Of a DNA stretch of 64,000 nucleotides, positions 12,128 to 22,907 are shown piece after piece. Both the position numbers and the translations under genes were made by a program. The stretch lies in the NCBI GenBank assembly GCA_026874595.1, contig CM049308.1, positions 70,838,624 to 70,902,623 of the forward strand, given 5' to 3'. This DNA is from Sipunculus nudus. Lineage: Eukaryota; Annelida; Sipuncula; Golfingiida; Sipunculidae. The notes beneath the pieces are model-generated. The model saw only the letters and a list, made by a program, of their open reading frames with translations, made no database searches and was not told the origin of the DNA. Every line of letters starts with the position of its first letter. Position 1 is the first letter of the stretch.

Positions 12128-14847
12128 GGAGAACAGGGAGACGTAAATATTTAATATTGAATATTATTTATTTATTTATTGAATGTTTCAAGCTCAATTT
12201 TTCTTCGGAATATAAAATAAGAAGAAAAGTAGACTGGAACCTGTTCAAGAAAACCTTTATTAACATACAGATCAAATATATACATGGAAAGGTAGATAAA
12301 AAGACAAAATGTATACTGTTACGAATGAAAACATCAGAAATATCCGTGAACATATATACACAGAAATATAATAATGGCTAAAAACAGAACTAATAAAATA
12401 CAGCCTCTCGTATATTCTGCCATAATCTTCTGTTGCTGTCTCGTGTCAGATGCACACCATCCCACACTACTCCGTCTTTTCTGATGTCTGTTACTTTTAC
12501 AACAGTAAATCTTTTCTTCTTGGCATCTGTTTTCAGCATCTTGTTAACCGCTTTCCTTCTTTTCTCATAATCTGTACTTCATTTAACCTAGCCCGCATGT
12601 CTGAGTAATTCTACCTTAAGAATATGAGTTCTTGCCTTTTTAATTTTCCTTTTAATACTAAGTTATGCTATTCCAAGTATCATTTTAATTCATTTTAATA
12701 ATCAAGAATTATAAAGGTATGATTCTATATTCATTTGATACATGTATGTAACCAGTTCATCTGTTCTGTGTGTAAAAATGCAAATGTTTTACACTTAGTT
12801 TTTAGCTAAAATTCTTTTATTTAGTTTTATTATTTTTTTAGACTTGGAAATAATAGTTAAAGTAGGTGGTCAAAACGTCAACTGCCTCCTCATGGCTCTG
12901 ACCGGGCAACAGGCAATTTCTGTAACACCTGAGGTATACCCTTCCATAGTATAACTTTAAATTTGGTGGGTCAGAGTAACTGGCTGGTGTACAGAAAAAA
13001 GTCTGGCTAAAGTTGGCATAGTAGTTTGATTATAATAACTATTATAATTGTTATTATTATTAGTATTATTAATATCATTATTATTACTATCATCATCATT
13101 ATTTTTGTGGAACCCATAAAACATGTATAAATTTTAAATGATATTTTTAATATTATTTTTATTTTTATTATTATTATGATTATTAAAAATGCGCAATGGA
13201 ACAGGCACGAGCGCCCTCTTGTGTCACAAATGTGGCAGGAAAGGCGTCCCATTTTGTGGAACAGCCCTTGATAAACCCCCTACGGCATCCGAGTGTTACA
13301 AAATCGGTGATAACTGAATAAATGTGGGGAATTTAAGCCTAGAATTGGCTGTGCTTGAGTTTTTATTCCAAAACTGTATATCTGAGTACTCTTGCACAGA
13401 TAAATTTCCCCATAACTGCAAAATACTTGCATTTCAGTTGACGTCCGACTCATGTCCGAGATGAATGACGGTTAATAAAATTATAATTAGTCCATATTTA
13501 TTCACGTTATTCGGTAGGATCAAAGATCTATATACGGAAAATGGTCTTGTGAAATTTATATGTATTTGATGAGAAGTTATTGAAATATGTCGATTTTTGT
13601 AAAATCAGCGTCCGACGTCTGATGTCCGGGTTTTACACACAGCCGAAGCTATACGTATTTTAGTGACAGGAGCAGAGCGGATAGGAATCACAGGTCTTGG
13701 GCCGAGACAACCGCTTGTCAAGCGGAGCCCTAATTATTATTATTATTATTATTATCATTGCTAATATTATTATTATTATTGTTATTATTATTATTAATCA
13801 TATCTATTTATTACTATTAATATTATTGTTATTATTATCATATGATTATTATTAATTTAAGCATAAATTATTTTCAAAAGCGAATATTAATAAATAAACA
13901 AAGAAATACATACCTTTTCTTTAATCTCTTCACCAAGAGTCAGAGATAACGAAGAGGCACTATGCTCATAAAGCAGTTGTTGCATATCAGTTGACACTCA
14001 GAATGATATTACAGTTTTACTGAATATGTCATGCATTGATTGACACCCAAAATTATAGTACAGTTTGAATCTAATCAAGATGTCATTTCCTGCAAATAAT
14101 CTAACATTGTCAAACTGGGCAAGGATGATTATGCTCTTGACACTCAGTTGATCAGCGGTTGAATTATCAGGCAGTTGAGTATTCTCTTTATAATTAATCA
14201 ACCCTTTTTTGTAATAAGATCAAGGGCGATATGATTGCATGAGTCGGCTTGCCCACGGCATGGTAGGAGCTGGAAATAACTTGTTAAGGCTCACCGAACT
14301 GATTTCCACATCCACCAACAGAAGGCAGCACCATCGGTAGGTGTAACAGAAAATGTCCGGTCCCCTGTAGGAACATTTGACTCATGAATTACGTCAAACT
14401 AAACACTCAAAATCTACTTTATTATCCAAGATTTTGTTCTTAAACGACGTATGTAAGTAAAGAAGTGTGTCTACCAACAACCCGTTGTGTTAATTTTGTA
14501 AAAGTTCATCGTTTTGTAGGTGTTTCGTGGTGTTTTGTCATATTTACCCAAAACACCGGTGTTTTGGGCGTTTCGAGGGACCCGTTTATACAGCTATAAT
14601 GACAGCTGTGGCGAGCAGGGATTGGAAATATGGCTAAATAATGTCGAGAAGATTAGATTCCCAGCTTACTACATTTGAATTGATTCATTTATTCAAGTAT
14701 AATAGTGAATAACTACACTGTCTGCAGTCTGTCATTGCTCAATTTACTGATTTATACTGACATCATCAGGATACCTGAACAGAAAATTTACTTTTTTAGG
14801 TTAAGTCCATTAACAACAAATAATGTTTTTACTCACTTTTTAAACAT
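84..14847 (-). CDS. MCTS1: MCTS1 orthologue (translation re-initiation factor), 5 coding exons, C-terminus off the left edge
   Basis: MCTS1 pairs with DENR; the dimer acts on post-termination 40S subunits and supports re-initiation after short upstream ORFs (known for the family). Coding exons, in order of translation: 14837-14847, 5209-5361, 1635-1735, 1143-1276, 84-151. The first exon is only 11 nt (M-F-K and two bases of K) before a GTGAGT donor; exon 2 continues with F-D-E-K-E. Every join keeps frame. Exon 2 and exon 3 give the N-terminal domain, including the strongly conserved [20 protein letters not shown] block; exon 4 starts the PUA domain with [20 protein letters not shown] and SPGAK; exon 5 carries [14 protein letters not shown]. 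About 155 of the ~181 residues usual for the family are visible; the last exon lies left of position 1, after the donor at 82-83. Intron 1 is 9.5 kb and full of repeats. The gene is head-to-head with RBM41. Identification is very secure. Confidence 0.93.
1801..2512. repeat. 33-bp minisatellite in MCTS1 intron 2
   Basis: About 17 units of roughly 33 bp built on the core GAATGGATGATCAAGTTGAC preceded by TTATATCTCATCA. Some units are 36 bp (an extra ATA or AAC), so most steps are multiples of three and the array stays open in one frame, reading as an 11-12 residue repeat (SEWMIKLTY-like). Around 2190-2290 the array is broken by about 100 bp of unrelated sequence. It ends in a short (TA)n run. 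The gene on this stretch is MCTS1 on the other strand and the array is intronic, so the open frame is not taken as coding. Confidence 0.9.
2530..2870. repeat. Dispersed repeat, related copy at 30600-30912
   Basis: The block containing GGAATGGGCCAATGAAGAA, TTTTGGTGTGGATC, AATATACAGTCA and AGAATGCAGATTTCTA recurs in the same order and orientation in a KCTD3-like intron at 30600-30912. The two copies are clearly diverged, with many substitutions and small gaps. This shows an old interspersed family; no terminal repeats, target duplication or coding sequence is visible, so its class is unknown. Confidence 0.75.
4423..5163. mobile_element. Candidate degenerate terminal-inverted-repeat element, ~0.74 kb
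   Basis: The left end begins CATTGGGTATGTTTCAATAT and the reverse complement of the right end begins CATTAGGGGTCCGGTTTCAA; both continue into copies of TCTTGAG-rich sequence. This looks like a pair of inverted ends roughly 50-100 bp long. I found no convincing target site duplication, so the class (possibly hAT-like) is open. It lies in MCTS1 intron 2, about 45 bp downstream of exon 2. No coding capacity. Confidence 0.45.
6171..8010. repeat. Tandem array, about 13 copies of a ~145-bp unit, MCTS1 intron 1
   Basis: The landmark AGGTCTGG recurs at 13 positions about 142-147 bp apart from 6188 to 7923. Each unit contains CTCATAGGTACCAATCA, GAATTTGGGAAAGCTGCAGT, ATGTTGTTGTTGAG, a CG-rich core (TTATCGCGCGCGAAAG) and GGCTGTGGCGGCCATATTGG. 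Units differ by scattered substitutions, many of them C-to-T or G-to-A at CG sites. The right flank (7990-8070) carries GACGGAAGGACGGACTGACA and GGTGATCACTATA, a kind of 3' end that recurs in molluscan mobile elements. The array is therefore probably the core of a larger non-autonomous element rather than a centromeric satellite. Short minus-strand open frames here are by-products. Confidence 0.92.
8907..10510. mobile_element. Diverged copy of the dispersed element found at 36557-38886
   Basis: The left end GGCCTAATGCGAACCTGTGC matches the left end of the 36557-38886 element, and several internal blocks follow in the same order: AAGTACTAAACATTTTGAAC, a run of TGCACTGACTG / AATCTGAAACAGTTGGC units near 9560-9790, and GGCATAAAATTTTGGGA near 10470. 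The right boundary is only approximate and no target duplication was found. No open reading frame of note. Intronic within MCTS1 intron 1. Confidence 0.6.
11514..13644. mobile_element. Mutator-like (MULE-type) non-autonomous element with ~430-bp inverted ends
   Basis: Both ends begin GGCTGTGTGTAAAACCCGGA (right end read on the minus strand) and remain inverted copies of each other for about 430 bp: left arm about 11514-11953, right arm about 13208-13644. The element is flanked by the same 9 bp, GAAGCTATA, at 11505-11513 and 13645-13653. Long inverted ends with a 9-bp target duplication are typical of Mutator-like elements (established knowledge). The 1.25 kb interior has a (TA)n tract, TTA-rich stretches and no transposase. 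The interior also holds a block at about 12884-12928 (GACCGGGCAACAGGCA) matching one just outside at about 11210-11240. It sits in MCTS1 intron 1. Confidence 0.82.
12064..12124. repeat. (AT)n microsatellite
   Basis: About 30 uninterrupted AT dinucleotides, located inside the Mutator-like element. Confidence 0.95.
13735..13860. repeat. TAA/TTA-rich trinucleotide tract
   Basis: Imperfect TTA/ATT trinucleotide repeats with CAT and GTT interruptions, just outside the right end of the Mutator-like element. A similar stretch lies at 13020-13195 inside it. Confidence 0.85.
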
Positions 14848-16125
14848 GTTTGTCCTCCTGTGTTACTTGATTATGAAAGTGGAAGCCAGAATTCTGCAGT
14901 CTGGCCAAGTTATCTGCTATTCTTTCAACCTGCTGTCAAATGTGTGACACGGTACCAAACCAAAACATGTGTCTCGCCGGGTACGGACTAAAACTCGGAT
15001 GTCGAAAGTCGGATGCCAAGTGGGATCCTTTATAGTTGGGTCGGACGCTAAGCAAAGACGTCAAGCTCGGGTGCCATGCTAAATACACGAGCAAACTGAA
15101 GAATCACAATAAATTTGTGTGTTTTCAATGAAGTATAAATCTGATTATGTAAAGAAATGTTCTTCGTTACATTTATGAACAAATGTAAAATTACCGGCGA
15201 TCAATACTCAATTTAAAGACCTTTAACAAATATATTTCGAATGTAGCTATTAAATTGTATAGTTTTCATGATTTTAAATATATCCCAGATGAGGAACTAA
15301 CATAATTTAAATCAACATTTTCTTCGCTTTTAGGTTGAAAAAAAAGTAATGAAATTATATCATTTTCCAATCTCCCGATTATTTTCTCCTGCACGAAATC
15401 GATATACATAGTGTAGCATTAATTACTTTACATAGTTCTTAATTTACACTTCGAGAATTAAGTCACACATCAGGGAATTATAGAGACAAATTTAAAGCTC
15501 AATTGGTATATTTTAACTGAATCGATGCTTAAACAAACAGTCTTTAATGTGTCAAAGTTCATGGGTATAGTGGACAAGTAAGAATTATATAAATGATAAA
15601 TATCTAATTATTCTACAATTTAAAATATATTTGTGGTAGACATAATATTACATTTTATTTGTAGAACGATGAGAGGCTCGCATGATATTAAACCTAAAGA
15701 GCTGTAAAAATGTTTATACACACTCATACGTCATTCCACTGAAAATTTACACATATGTTATAATTCCTCTTTTTGTTGGTAAATATTGTGGCATTTGGGA
15801 TTGACGTCCGGCCTTTCATCAATTATTGACACCCAACTTCCGACATCCAGGTTTTAGTCATTAGCGTGTCGCCTTGGTGTAATAGAACAGAACTGTGCAG
15901 CTGGAAATACAAATACGCATGCGCAATTTTCGAAATGGTCTAATTTACACTGAACATGAGACTCCGTAACATCATATCCAACATGCTCCGTGGTCATCTG
16001 AATTTTAGTATAAAGTACCGCAAATGCCCCAAAGACTAAAGACTGATCTGTTTTGGAAATTCAGAAATAGCTGTACATAATTCAAATTATAGATGTACAG
16101 CATTTTGTTTGTTTGAAGGACCAAG
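14848..16125. promoter_or_regulatory. Divergent promoter interval between MCTS1 and RBM41
   Basis: The two start codons (14847 on minus, 16126 on plus) are 1.28 kb apart and transcription must diverge from this interval, so it must hold both promoters and 5' UTRs. Near 15915-15925 is ACGCATGCGCA, close to the NRF1 palindrome (YGCGCAYGCGCR, from general knowledge). About 0.9 kb of the interval (14979-15864) looks like an inserted element, so the ancestral interval was probably near 0.4 kb. No TATA box can be assigned with confidence. Confidence 0.6.
14979..15864. mobile_element. Degenerate inverted-repeat element in the MCTS1/RBM41 promoter
   Basis: Left end GGGTACGGACTAAAACTCGG and the reverse-complemented right end CTAATGACTAAAACCTGG share GACTAAAACNNGGATGTCGRAAG, giving inverted ends of at least 30 bp. 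Flanking 9-mers TGTCTCGCC (14970-14978) and CGTGTCGCC (15865-15873) agree at 7 of 9 positions, which would fit a decayed 9-bp target duplication. The ends resemble those of the element at 11514-13644 (GGNTNNGNNTAAAACNCGGA), suggesting a related Mutator-like family. No coding capacity. The exact ends are uncertain by a few bases. Confidence 0.6.
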
Positions 16126-19100
16126 ATGCCTGGAGGGTCTGTCAACGGAAGGCCATTTCGTGATGACCCAACCTCATATAATGCCACAGGAATTCCTCGG
16201 TAAGGTCTGGCAGCTACAGTGTTGATATAGTTTACAATCCCCTTGACAGATGTCACTACTTGTCTATTGCTCAACTCTCAGAATATACATAAATTAGAAT
16301 AAGTTACGTCACATGCAAGCACATGTATTGCTTGTTAATGTCATCATATTGCGAAAATGACTTTAATGTTAAAATGGCAGAAAATAATTATTCAATATTA
16401 GAAAATACCAATATACATTAAATGATGAATTCCATTATTTATTTATTTATTTAAACAAATAATAAAAAAATATAGTCTGGTCCACCAATTAAAGCCAAAT
16501 ATAAGATCCCCCATATTTTCTTTGCAATAATGAAAACCATTGTATCATAAATACCTTGATATCTGTTTTATAATAATATGTCAAAATGACAACCTGCAAG
16601 CAGTCAAGTTGTGGTAAATGAAATATTTGATACAAAATTGTGAATTATTTTACAACTTCCAACATGACTTCTCCATGAAATCATAACACTGGATAGCTTC
16701 TGTTGATACTTGAAAAATTGCCCTCTTACATGCTTTAAAAGATGTAAATCGATAATTAATGTAACAATTAATGTAACAAACCACCTATTTAATCTTTTCC
16801 AGTGGCAACCCAAAGCGTTATGAAAGCAGAGGGATTATTCGGACCATCAGAGATGCAGCCCCATTCAAAGATCAGCGGTTACCTGACGGAAGCATCGAGA
16901 CAGAGGGAGACCAGCAAATCCAAGCACTGGTGAAGCAGCAAACAACAACAGATGTCACCATCAAGGGGTAGGGATGATACCCGTCCTGTTGTAGGGTATC
17001 CCACTCCTGGAACACCCCTGTATGAAATATAATGGACTCCCCCCATCTACTAGCCTAAGAGGGTAGTAGCTTCTAACCACTTGGGCCAGTGACTTTGGTC
17101 ACAGTTGCTCTTAAGGGTTCAGACCTCTGTTGAGAAACTTATATTAATCGTGCCAACGCAATCATTTGTACCTTTATCAAGCTCACCAAGACACAGGCAG
17201 TATAGCATGTTTTGGCTAAATACAAATAACAATAATACAACATTTTGACAGTTGTGTCAGTTTACTAGTATTTTAAAGCAAAATTCCAGTATTGTTTTAT
17301 TTGCATTTGTGGGCGAAATCCCACAACCATGTACTATTCATCTCCGGGATTTTGAATGAATTCATGATAAGGATTGCTTACCATAGCTTCAGTGGAACCA
17401 GATAATGCATTTGATGGGGCTTGCCACATTTTAATATTTGTACAGGCATTTTCATGTTTTTTTTACTGTAGGAATAGATGGTACCATACTTTTTTATATT
17501 GAGGTTATTGTGCAATCATGGTTTGACTAAACCCCCCCCCCCCAAAAAAAAAAAAAAGGATGTGCATCATTCTCACATGTATTACTGGCATCATGCGAAA
17601 GTTAAAGGAGATAAGCCCAGTTTTTTTGGGTTTTTTTTACAGTTTTTAACTTTGGCCCACAGACTTCAGGGTTAAGAACTTGGACATTGAACTCTGATGG
17701 CTGATGCTTTACCTTTAAGTGATGATGATCATGTATATGATGATCAGGTTGATTGTGATGTAACCATGTTGATTTCAGGCAGCTGGATAGAAGCAGGAAT
17801 TTCACCAGTGGCTCGTTGTTTGAGCCTTTGACTGGTAAAGTTTCTGGTGTACTGAGCTTGGACAGTTACAAGGGCCTGTCAGAGAGAGATGCACGACAAG
17901 ATGAGCTGCAGCTGTATGGTCTGTCTCAGGATGAAGTCAGGATGAAACTAGCAGAGGAGGAAGAAAAACCTGCAAGTTTTATTTCTTTCAGTTACCCTGC
18001 AAGTGCGACATGTTTACATAAGAATGGAAGAATATGAAGTTTTCAATAAATCACTGTTGTTTTTATATTCCCTTGTAAACCCTTAAAAGTTATGCATGCT
18101 GAATTCAGCTAGTATGATCAAGTTAGGCTTTAAATAAAGTTATATTTAAAGTTTAAAGCTACACAGTTAGATGGTTCCTTTAAAATGTTACAAGTTTTAA
18201 TTCTTAACTACATCAGTCATTGAAAAGTCATACATACAGATTATATGATCATATCTGTTTATTTAATTAAGTCTATATTAACTTGATACAAGTTTATATA
18301 AGACGCACACATAATACAAATAAGATACAATCCTACTGTTTACCTGTGGTCAGAATGTCCATGAAAACCACATTACGAAAGTGTTAATTATCCCTATCAA
18401 TTTTAAAGAGAAAGCAAAACATCTTTCTGCAAATACATCCTACTTTAAAAAATTTAAGGTCAGATACATGAATGTTACAACCAAGAAGATATGATCATTT
18501 ATTCAGCAGAAGTCACTCTAAATGCAGATATTTTATACTTTCAGGTAGAAAAGAAGGGTCGCATCCAAATAAACCCATCTGTGCATCAAGAGAAGCTGCA
18601 AGTCATCAATGAGCAGATCAAAGAAAAGAAAGAACAGCTGAGTAAACCAGACACATTCACTGGCGCTCGATATATCAGCAGACATCAGCTTGACCTTGAG
18701 AGGTCACTCACTCATGACCCTGAAAAAGCCAAGGTCATGAAATGTTTGGTTACTACTGAAAAACCTGAACCTGTTGGAGACCCCAGGCACCCAATGAACC
18801 AAGTCCAAACGATACTGCAAGATCTCATGACAAAGAGGAAGAAAAAGGCAAAACAGAAACGTCAAGAGGAACAATTAGGCACTGGTAGCGAAGATGAAAG
18901 TTGCCCGGGTTGTGAGACACTGCCGCTGTGTAAAGAATGCTTGGAGAGAAGGAGAAAGGAGGAGTCCGCTCCCATCCCTGTCGCATTTGTACCTGATGAA
19001 GATATAATAAAAAACAGACTCAGTCCTCAGGAGGTTATGGAATTGCCCAGGTTTAAAAACTACTCTCAAGGAGAGCCTCATATGGTATGTACTGTTTTGA

Positions 19101-20725
19101 ATGTTTGGACCACGTCACATGATAAATATGAAAGAAAATGAATATATCCACAGGACTAGCTAGTTTTAGCCCAAGTGGACAGATTGAAGTCCAAAGTATG
19201 TTATCAGTGTAAAAATTTATCTGCTTTTGGAAAATCAGCAATGGATACTGGGATGTGTATCATCCAGACAGAAAATACTTTTGTTATCGGGCGGAGGAAT
19301 CTTTGCTTCGGAAAATTCTTTAAGAATTTCTTTTTCTTTTGGCTTTAAGAATTTCTCATTCCTTTTTTTTTTCTCAACTGAAATTTCACTTTTTTTCCAT
19401 GCAGGGAAACCTATATACACACAGACATGATAATGGACTAATTGATTATTAATTATAATCAGAAGTGGATCCAGGGGGTCCGGAACCCCCCCCCCCCCCA
19501 TTTTTCATCTACTGCAACCTTTCTTTTTCTTAAGAGTTTCAGACAAAAAATGTGGCCTTGACCCTCCCCCCCCCCCACTTTTCGGGACCTGGTGACCTTT
19601 TTTATAGGTTTTGCATTAGTCTTCCTGGATTGGAACCCCCCCCCCCCCCCCCTTTTCCTAAATCCTGGATACACCCCTGATGATAATTGTCTCCCAATTT
19701 CATTGCCTCCACTAAATTAACCAACAAACAGTATATTGTATAACTCCAGTAATTTAAACTACAGGTGTTTAAATTTCTTTTTTTATAACAGGTGCTGTAT
19801 GTGAAAAACTTTGCTCCAAAGGTCACAGAAGCTCACCTGCGGATGCTGTTTGAACGTTTTAATACCAAAGACAAACCCAAGGCCAAACTACGTCTTATGA
19901 CTGGGAGAATGAGAGGTCAAGCTTTTGTAACTTTCTGTGGTAAGTTTTTAGTTGTCTGTTGAACAGAAAAACAACAGTTCAGGACCATCCCTGAAGTGTA
20001 GAGGGAAGATTGAATTCACCCAGTGATTTCTTAGAGTCTGGATTTCCTAAAATTTTGCATGTTTATACATCTTGGATAGCTTTCTCGATTTTTTTGGCAG
20101 GTGGCACCACCTACATAACGCTTCAGACATTCAGGCTTATATCTCAGGACTGGTTGGACATATCCCCCTGAAATGTGTATAGATCTCACATAGCTCTTAA
20201 TCATACACAACATTGGTGGCGCCACCTGCCACCATTTTAGCAGAAGTCCTTCTGTTTATCTGCTGTGGGATTAAATCACTTGTATACATGTAGTGGTTTG
20301 ACTAATCTGCCTAAAATTCTGCATATGTATACAACTTGGACAGCTTTCTGGATTTTGTGGTAGGTGGCACAACCTACATACACATTTAGGCTGCAGACAT
20401 CAATGCTAATATGCAACACACCTCACTCTATTTCCCCTTGCCACTCATACTATGCCTCACTTCACCCGTTCCACTTTGATTTTGGCGGATACACGTAGTC
20501 GCTTTTGACTACCTGTATTCCAGTTATCAAAACAGTTATCAGGACTATGTTGTACATGTATATTTGCTATTAAACTAGTGTCCACCCAGACAGTAAATTC
20601 CTATCTTTTTATTGGTTTTTGTTTTGTTTGTAGATACAGATACAGCCAGCCAAGCACTGAAGCTACTTCATGGCTACCAGCTGCTGGGCCGTCCAATGGT
20701 GATACAGTACAGCAAGAAGTCATAA
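16126..20725 (+). CDS. RBM41: RBM41 orthologue (RRM protein linked to the U12-type spliceosome), complete, 6 coding exons
   Basis: Exons: 16126-16199, 16803-16967, 17779-17971, 18545-19084, 19792-19939, 20634-20725, giving 403 residues (human RBM41 is about 413). Frame holds at every join. The start ATG opens the exon that joins in frame to the conserved SIETEGDQQIQALV block; a stop lies just upstream in frame. Exon 4 encodes coiled, lysine-rich sequence and the conserved stretch before the RRM (FVPDEDIIKNRLS). One RRM is at residues ~325-400, with RNP2 LYVKNF and RNP1 RGQAFVTF. RBM41 is a paralogue of the U11/U12-65K protein and is reported to bind U12/U6atac snRNA (family knowledge). Residues 264-276 hold a C-x2-C-x5-C-x2-C cluster not recalled from the human protein. 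Intron 3 appears to use a GC donor (GCAAGT at 17972). The gene diverges from MCTS1 and converges on the KCTD3-like gene. Confidence 0.93.
17528..17555. repeat. Poly-C followed by poly-A tract
   Basis: About ten C followed by about fourteen A in RBM41 intron 2. Similar C runs occur at 19486, 19565, 19636, 23709, 24082 and 45140, several of them inside a dispersed element family. Confidence 0.85.
19460..19679. mobile_element. Short (220-bp) hAT-type non-autonomous element in RBM41 intron 4
   Basis: Left end CAGAAGTGGATCCAGG and reverse-complemented right end CAGGGGTGTATCCAGG form inverted ends (13 of 16 identical) beginning with CAG, as hAT ends often do. The flanking 8-mers ATTATAAT (19452-19459) and ATGATAAT (19680-19687) differ at one base, fitting the 8-bp hAT target duplication. 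Inside are three C runs of 12-18 bases separated by C/T-rich sequence, plus a near-duplicate TGGAACCCCC motif. Non-coding. Confidence 0.7.
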
Positions 20726-20887
20726 CTTCACTGACTTGTCATGAATAATGACAAGTGGCACCTGTTGACTTATGTATGTAGTGGGCATCATGTCTGCTAT
20801 CTTATTGTCTATAAGGCAGGGCTAAAAAGATCTGTTATAGACGGTCTGTTCGGTCCCAGTTAACAACTAAAGTTGCTGTGGTGCCAA

Positions 20888-20893
20888 AATAAA
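20888..20893 (+). terminator. Candidate RBM41 polyadenylation signal AATAAA
   Basis: First AATAAA after the stop codon, 163 bp downstream. Another AATAAA-containing stretch lies at about 21170. No transcript evidence can be read from sequence, so the used site is uncertain. Confidence 0.45.
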
Positions 20894-22876
20894 ATGTTTG
20901 GGGAAGACTAGGAGATATAACAAGTCTTTTCAGTCCTGAGAAACTATTATACCAGCTTAGGTGCTAAGTCCAAGGCACCAGTCTGAGTGCTAGAACATGT
21001 GCCAAATATTTTACTTATATTAAGTACTGCTACTTGATATGCATTACTTCAATAGACTCGAGTAATCATTGCTGTGACAACTTTTGAAGATATCAGTGGC
21101 AACCATTTAGCATGCAAAACATTCCCAAATTGAATTAAGTGATGGTCCATTACATTATCCACAAAAGAATAAACCATTTCCTGATAACAAGTAAAATGGC
21201 TGGGGCCAGCTTACATCACAGAGTGGTAGACTTATATGTATAGGAAGAGTAGGCTGGATAAGCATCAGTTTCTTGCCACAAGAAATGTGTTGACCATAAA
21301 ATACTGCACATCATGATTGTGTATCTGACAAGTATTTAAAGTTGTACCTTGGAGTGTTGCTGATCAAGGGTTATGCAAGAGTATATATAGTGGACTGCTA
21401 ATTGTTACGGATCTCTCCACCACGTCGCCAAGTCCACCATCTCTGTGTTATGTTATATGGCTGATTAAAAGTGAAGCCAGTTTGTCCTTCTCCTTCTATA
21501 AACCTGGGCTTGCTGTGTGGTAAGACTGAACTTGCGTGACAGAATACATAACACTAATTGCATCATATGCACAATGTTTCACTGCAAAAACATTTGCATG
21601 TACATTTTCTTTTGTGCAGGTAGAAAAACTACCAAGGGTGCACTCTGTGCATGTATTTTAAACCAATGAAATGTTGGTGCAGTATCTTATTTTTTTTACT
21701 ATTCATAAATATCACAATCATAAATTAGCATTTCTATTCTTTGAGCAACAAACTCCTTAACAAGCAAATTCTTACTAGTAATACAAGGTGCATGTTGAAA
21801 TCTTTAGGTGCAAGTAGGTTTTGTTTCAAGGTGCACCCAGAGCATGTAAATTTTTTAGCCCAGTTTGTATCCTGCTGCATGACCCCTCACCATTTGGTAT
21901 TGAAATTCATCAACAGTACCAAATCAGGCAGCGACTAGACACCAAACAAAATATTCTGCATGCGTTACTAGTGGACAATGAAATTCAAAACAGAGTACTA
22001 AATGAAAAAGAAACAATATCAGTATAAAGCATTTTATTGTGTATATAATCGAATGGTTACAACTTAAAAGTTGAAGTCAGTTGTTTTGTTATCCTTCACA
22101 TTTGATGAAATATATAGTACACCAGCATGAACATATGTGAAAAATATAATACATGATAATAAATTAATTTACTAGCTGTAAATACTACTGATGTAATGAT
22201 AACCACTTGTGGTTAATATTATCTATTTATGCTAAAAATGTCAGTCACAAACATGACAGACAGAATAAAGACAGATTATTTAATTAAAGTATTCAACTCT
22301 GCACACACATCCGCTAACTGATACTCTGAATAGCCTTATTAAACAGTACTGTATAATAGGCCCTGCCAAGTATTCAAATGACTTCACAGTTTGCCTGTTA
22401 TAAACCTTGGCCAATTTTCCACCTGCAAATCAACAAGGCAGACAAAGACAGCAGACCCTGGCACTGCTGCCAACTGGAGAAAGGCTGAACTACAATTGAA
22501 TATTTTTATACAACTGAATTCTAAAATGGAAGCCAGAGACATTTTGAAGTCCTATCTTGTCAATTTTCAAGTGAAAGTGTACTCAAGAGTCAAAAGCCCT
22601 GACAGATGTACAAAATTAATAAACGGATATGAGAGTCGCAATTACATGTACAATGCCCCCTGTAACAAGTTTTTCAGTGTTACAATTTTTTTCTTTTTGG
22701 CATATCACAGTTTGTCTATTAAAGCCAAATATAACAAAATACTATCAGCTCCTTGCCATAACTCCCAGTAAGGTGTTCACATGTAGAAACAATAATTTTT
22801 CAGCTCTTCTTTCCTCAAAGAACCAAAGTTAATAAAGACGCCTCTGGTATTAAAGGTGAAATTGAGATTTTAGAAT

Positions 22877-22907
22877 GGGGGGTGTAGAGGGGGAGGTTAA
22901 GGGAGGG
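22877..22907 (+). other. Putative G-quadruplex motif
   Basis: Four G runs of at least three separated by loops of 6, 7 and 1 bases (GGGGGG, GGGGG, GGG, GGG), matching the usual G3+N1-7 pattern. On the minus strand this would be C-rich in the possible 3' UTR of the KCTD3-like gene. Confidence 0.5.

Noticed and set aside
13908-13990. Alternative MCTS1 first exon ending GAAAAG|GTATGT on the minus strand
   Set aside because: In the phase needed to join 5361 there is a stop and no ATG; the 14837-14847 exon gives the conserved MFKK start instead.
17974-18549. GT donor GTTTTA with acceptor AGGTAG for RBM41 intron 3
   Set aside because: It is also in frame, but the donor is poor; the GCAAGT donor at 17972 with the TTTCAG acceptor is much stronger. 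Kept as an alternative to test.
22391-22771. 126-residue plus-strand open frame downstream of RBM41
   Set aside because: No recognisable motif, AT-rich codon use, no splice or promoter context; in the convergent 3' interval.
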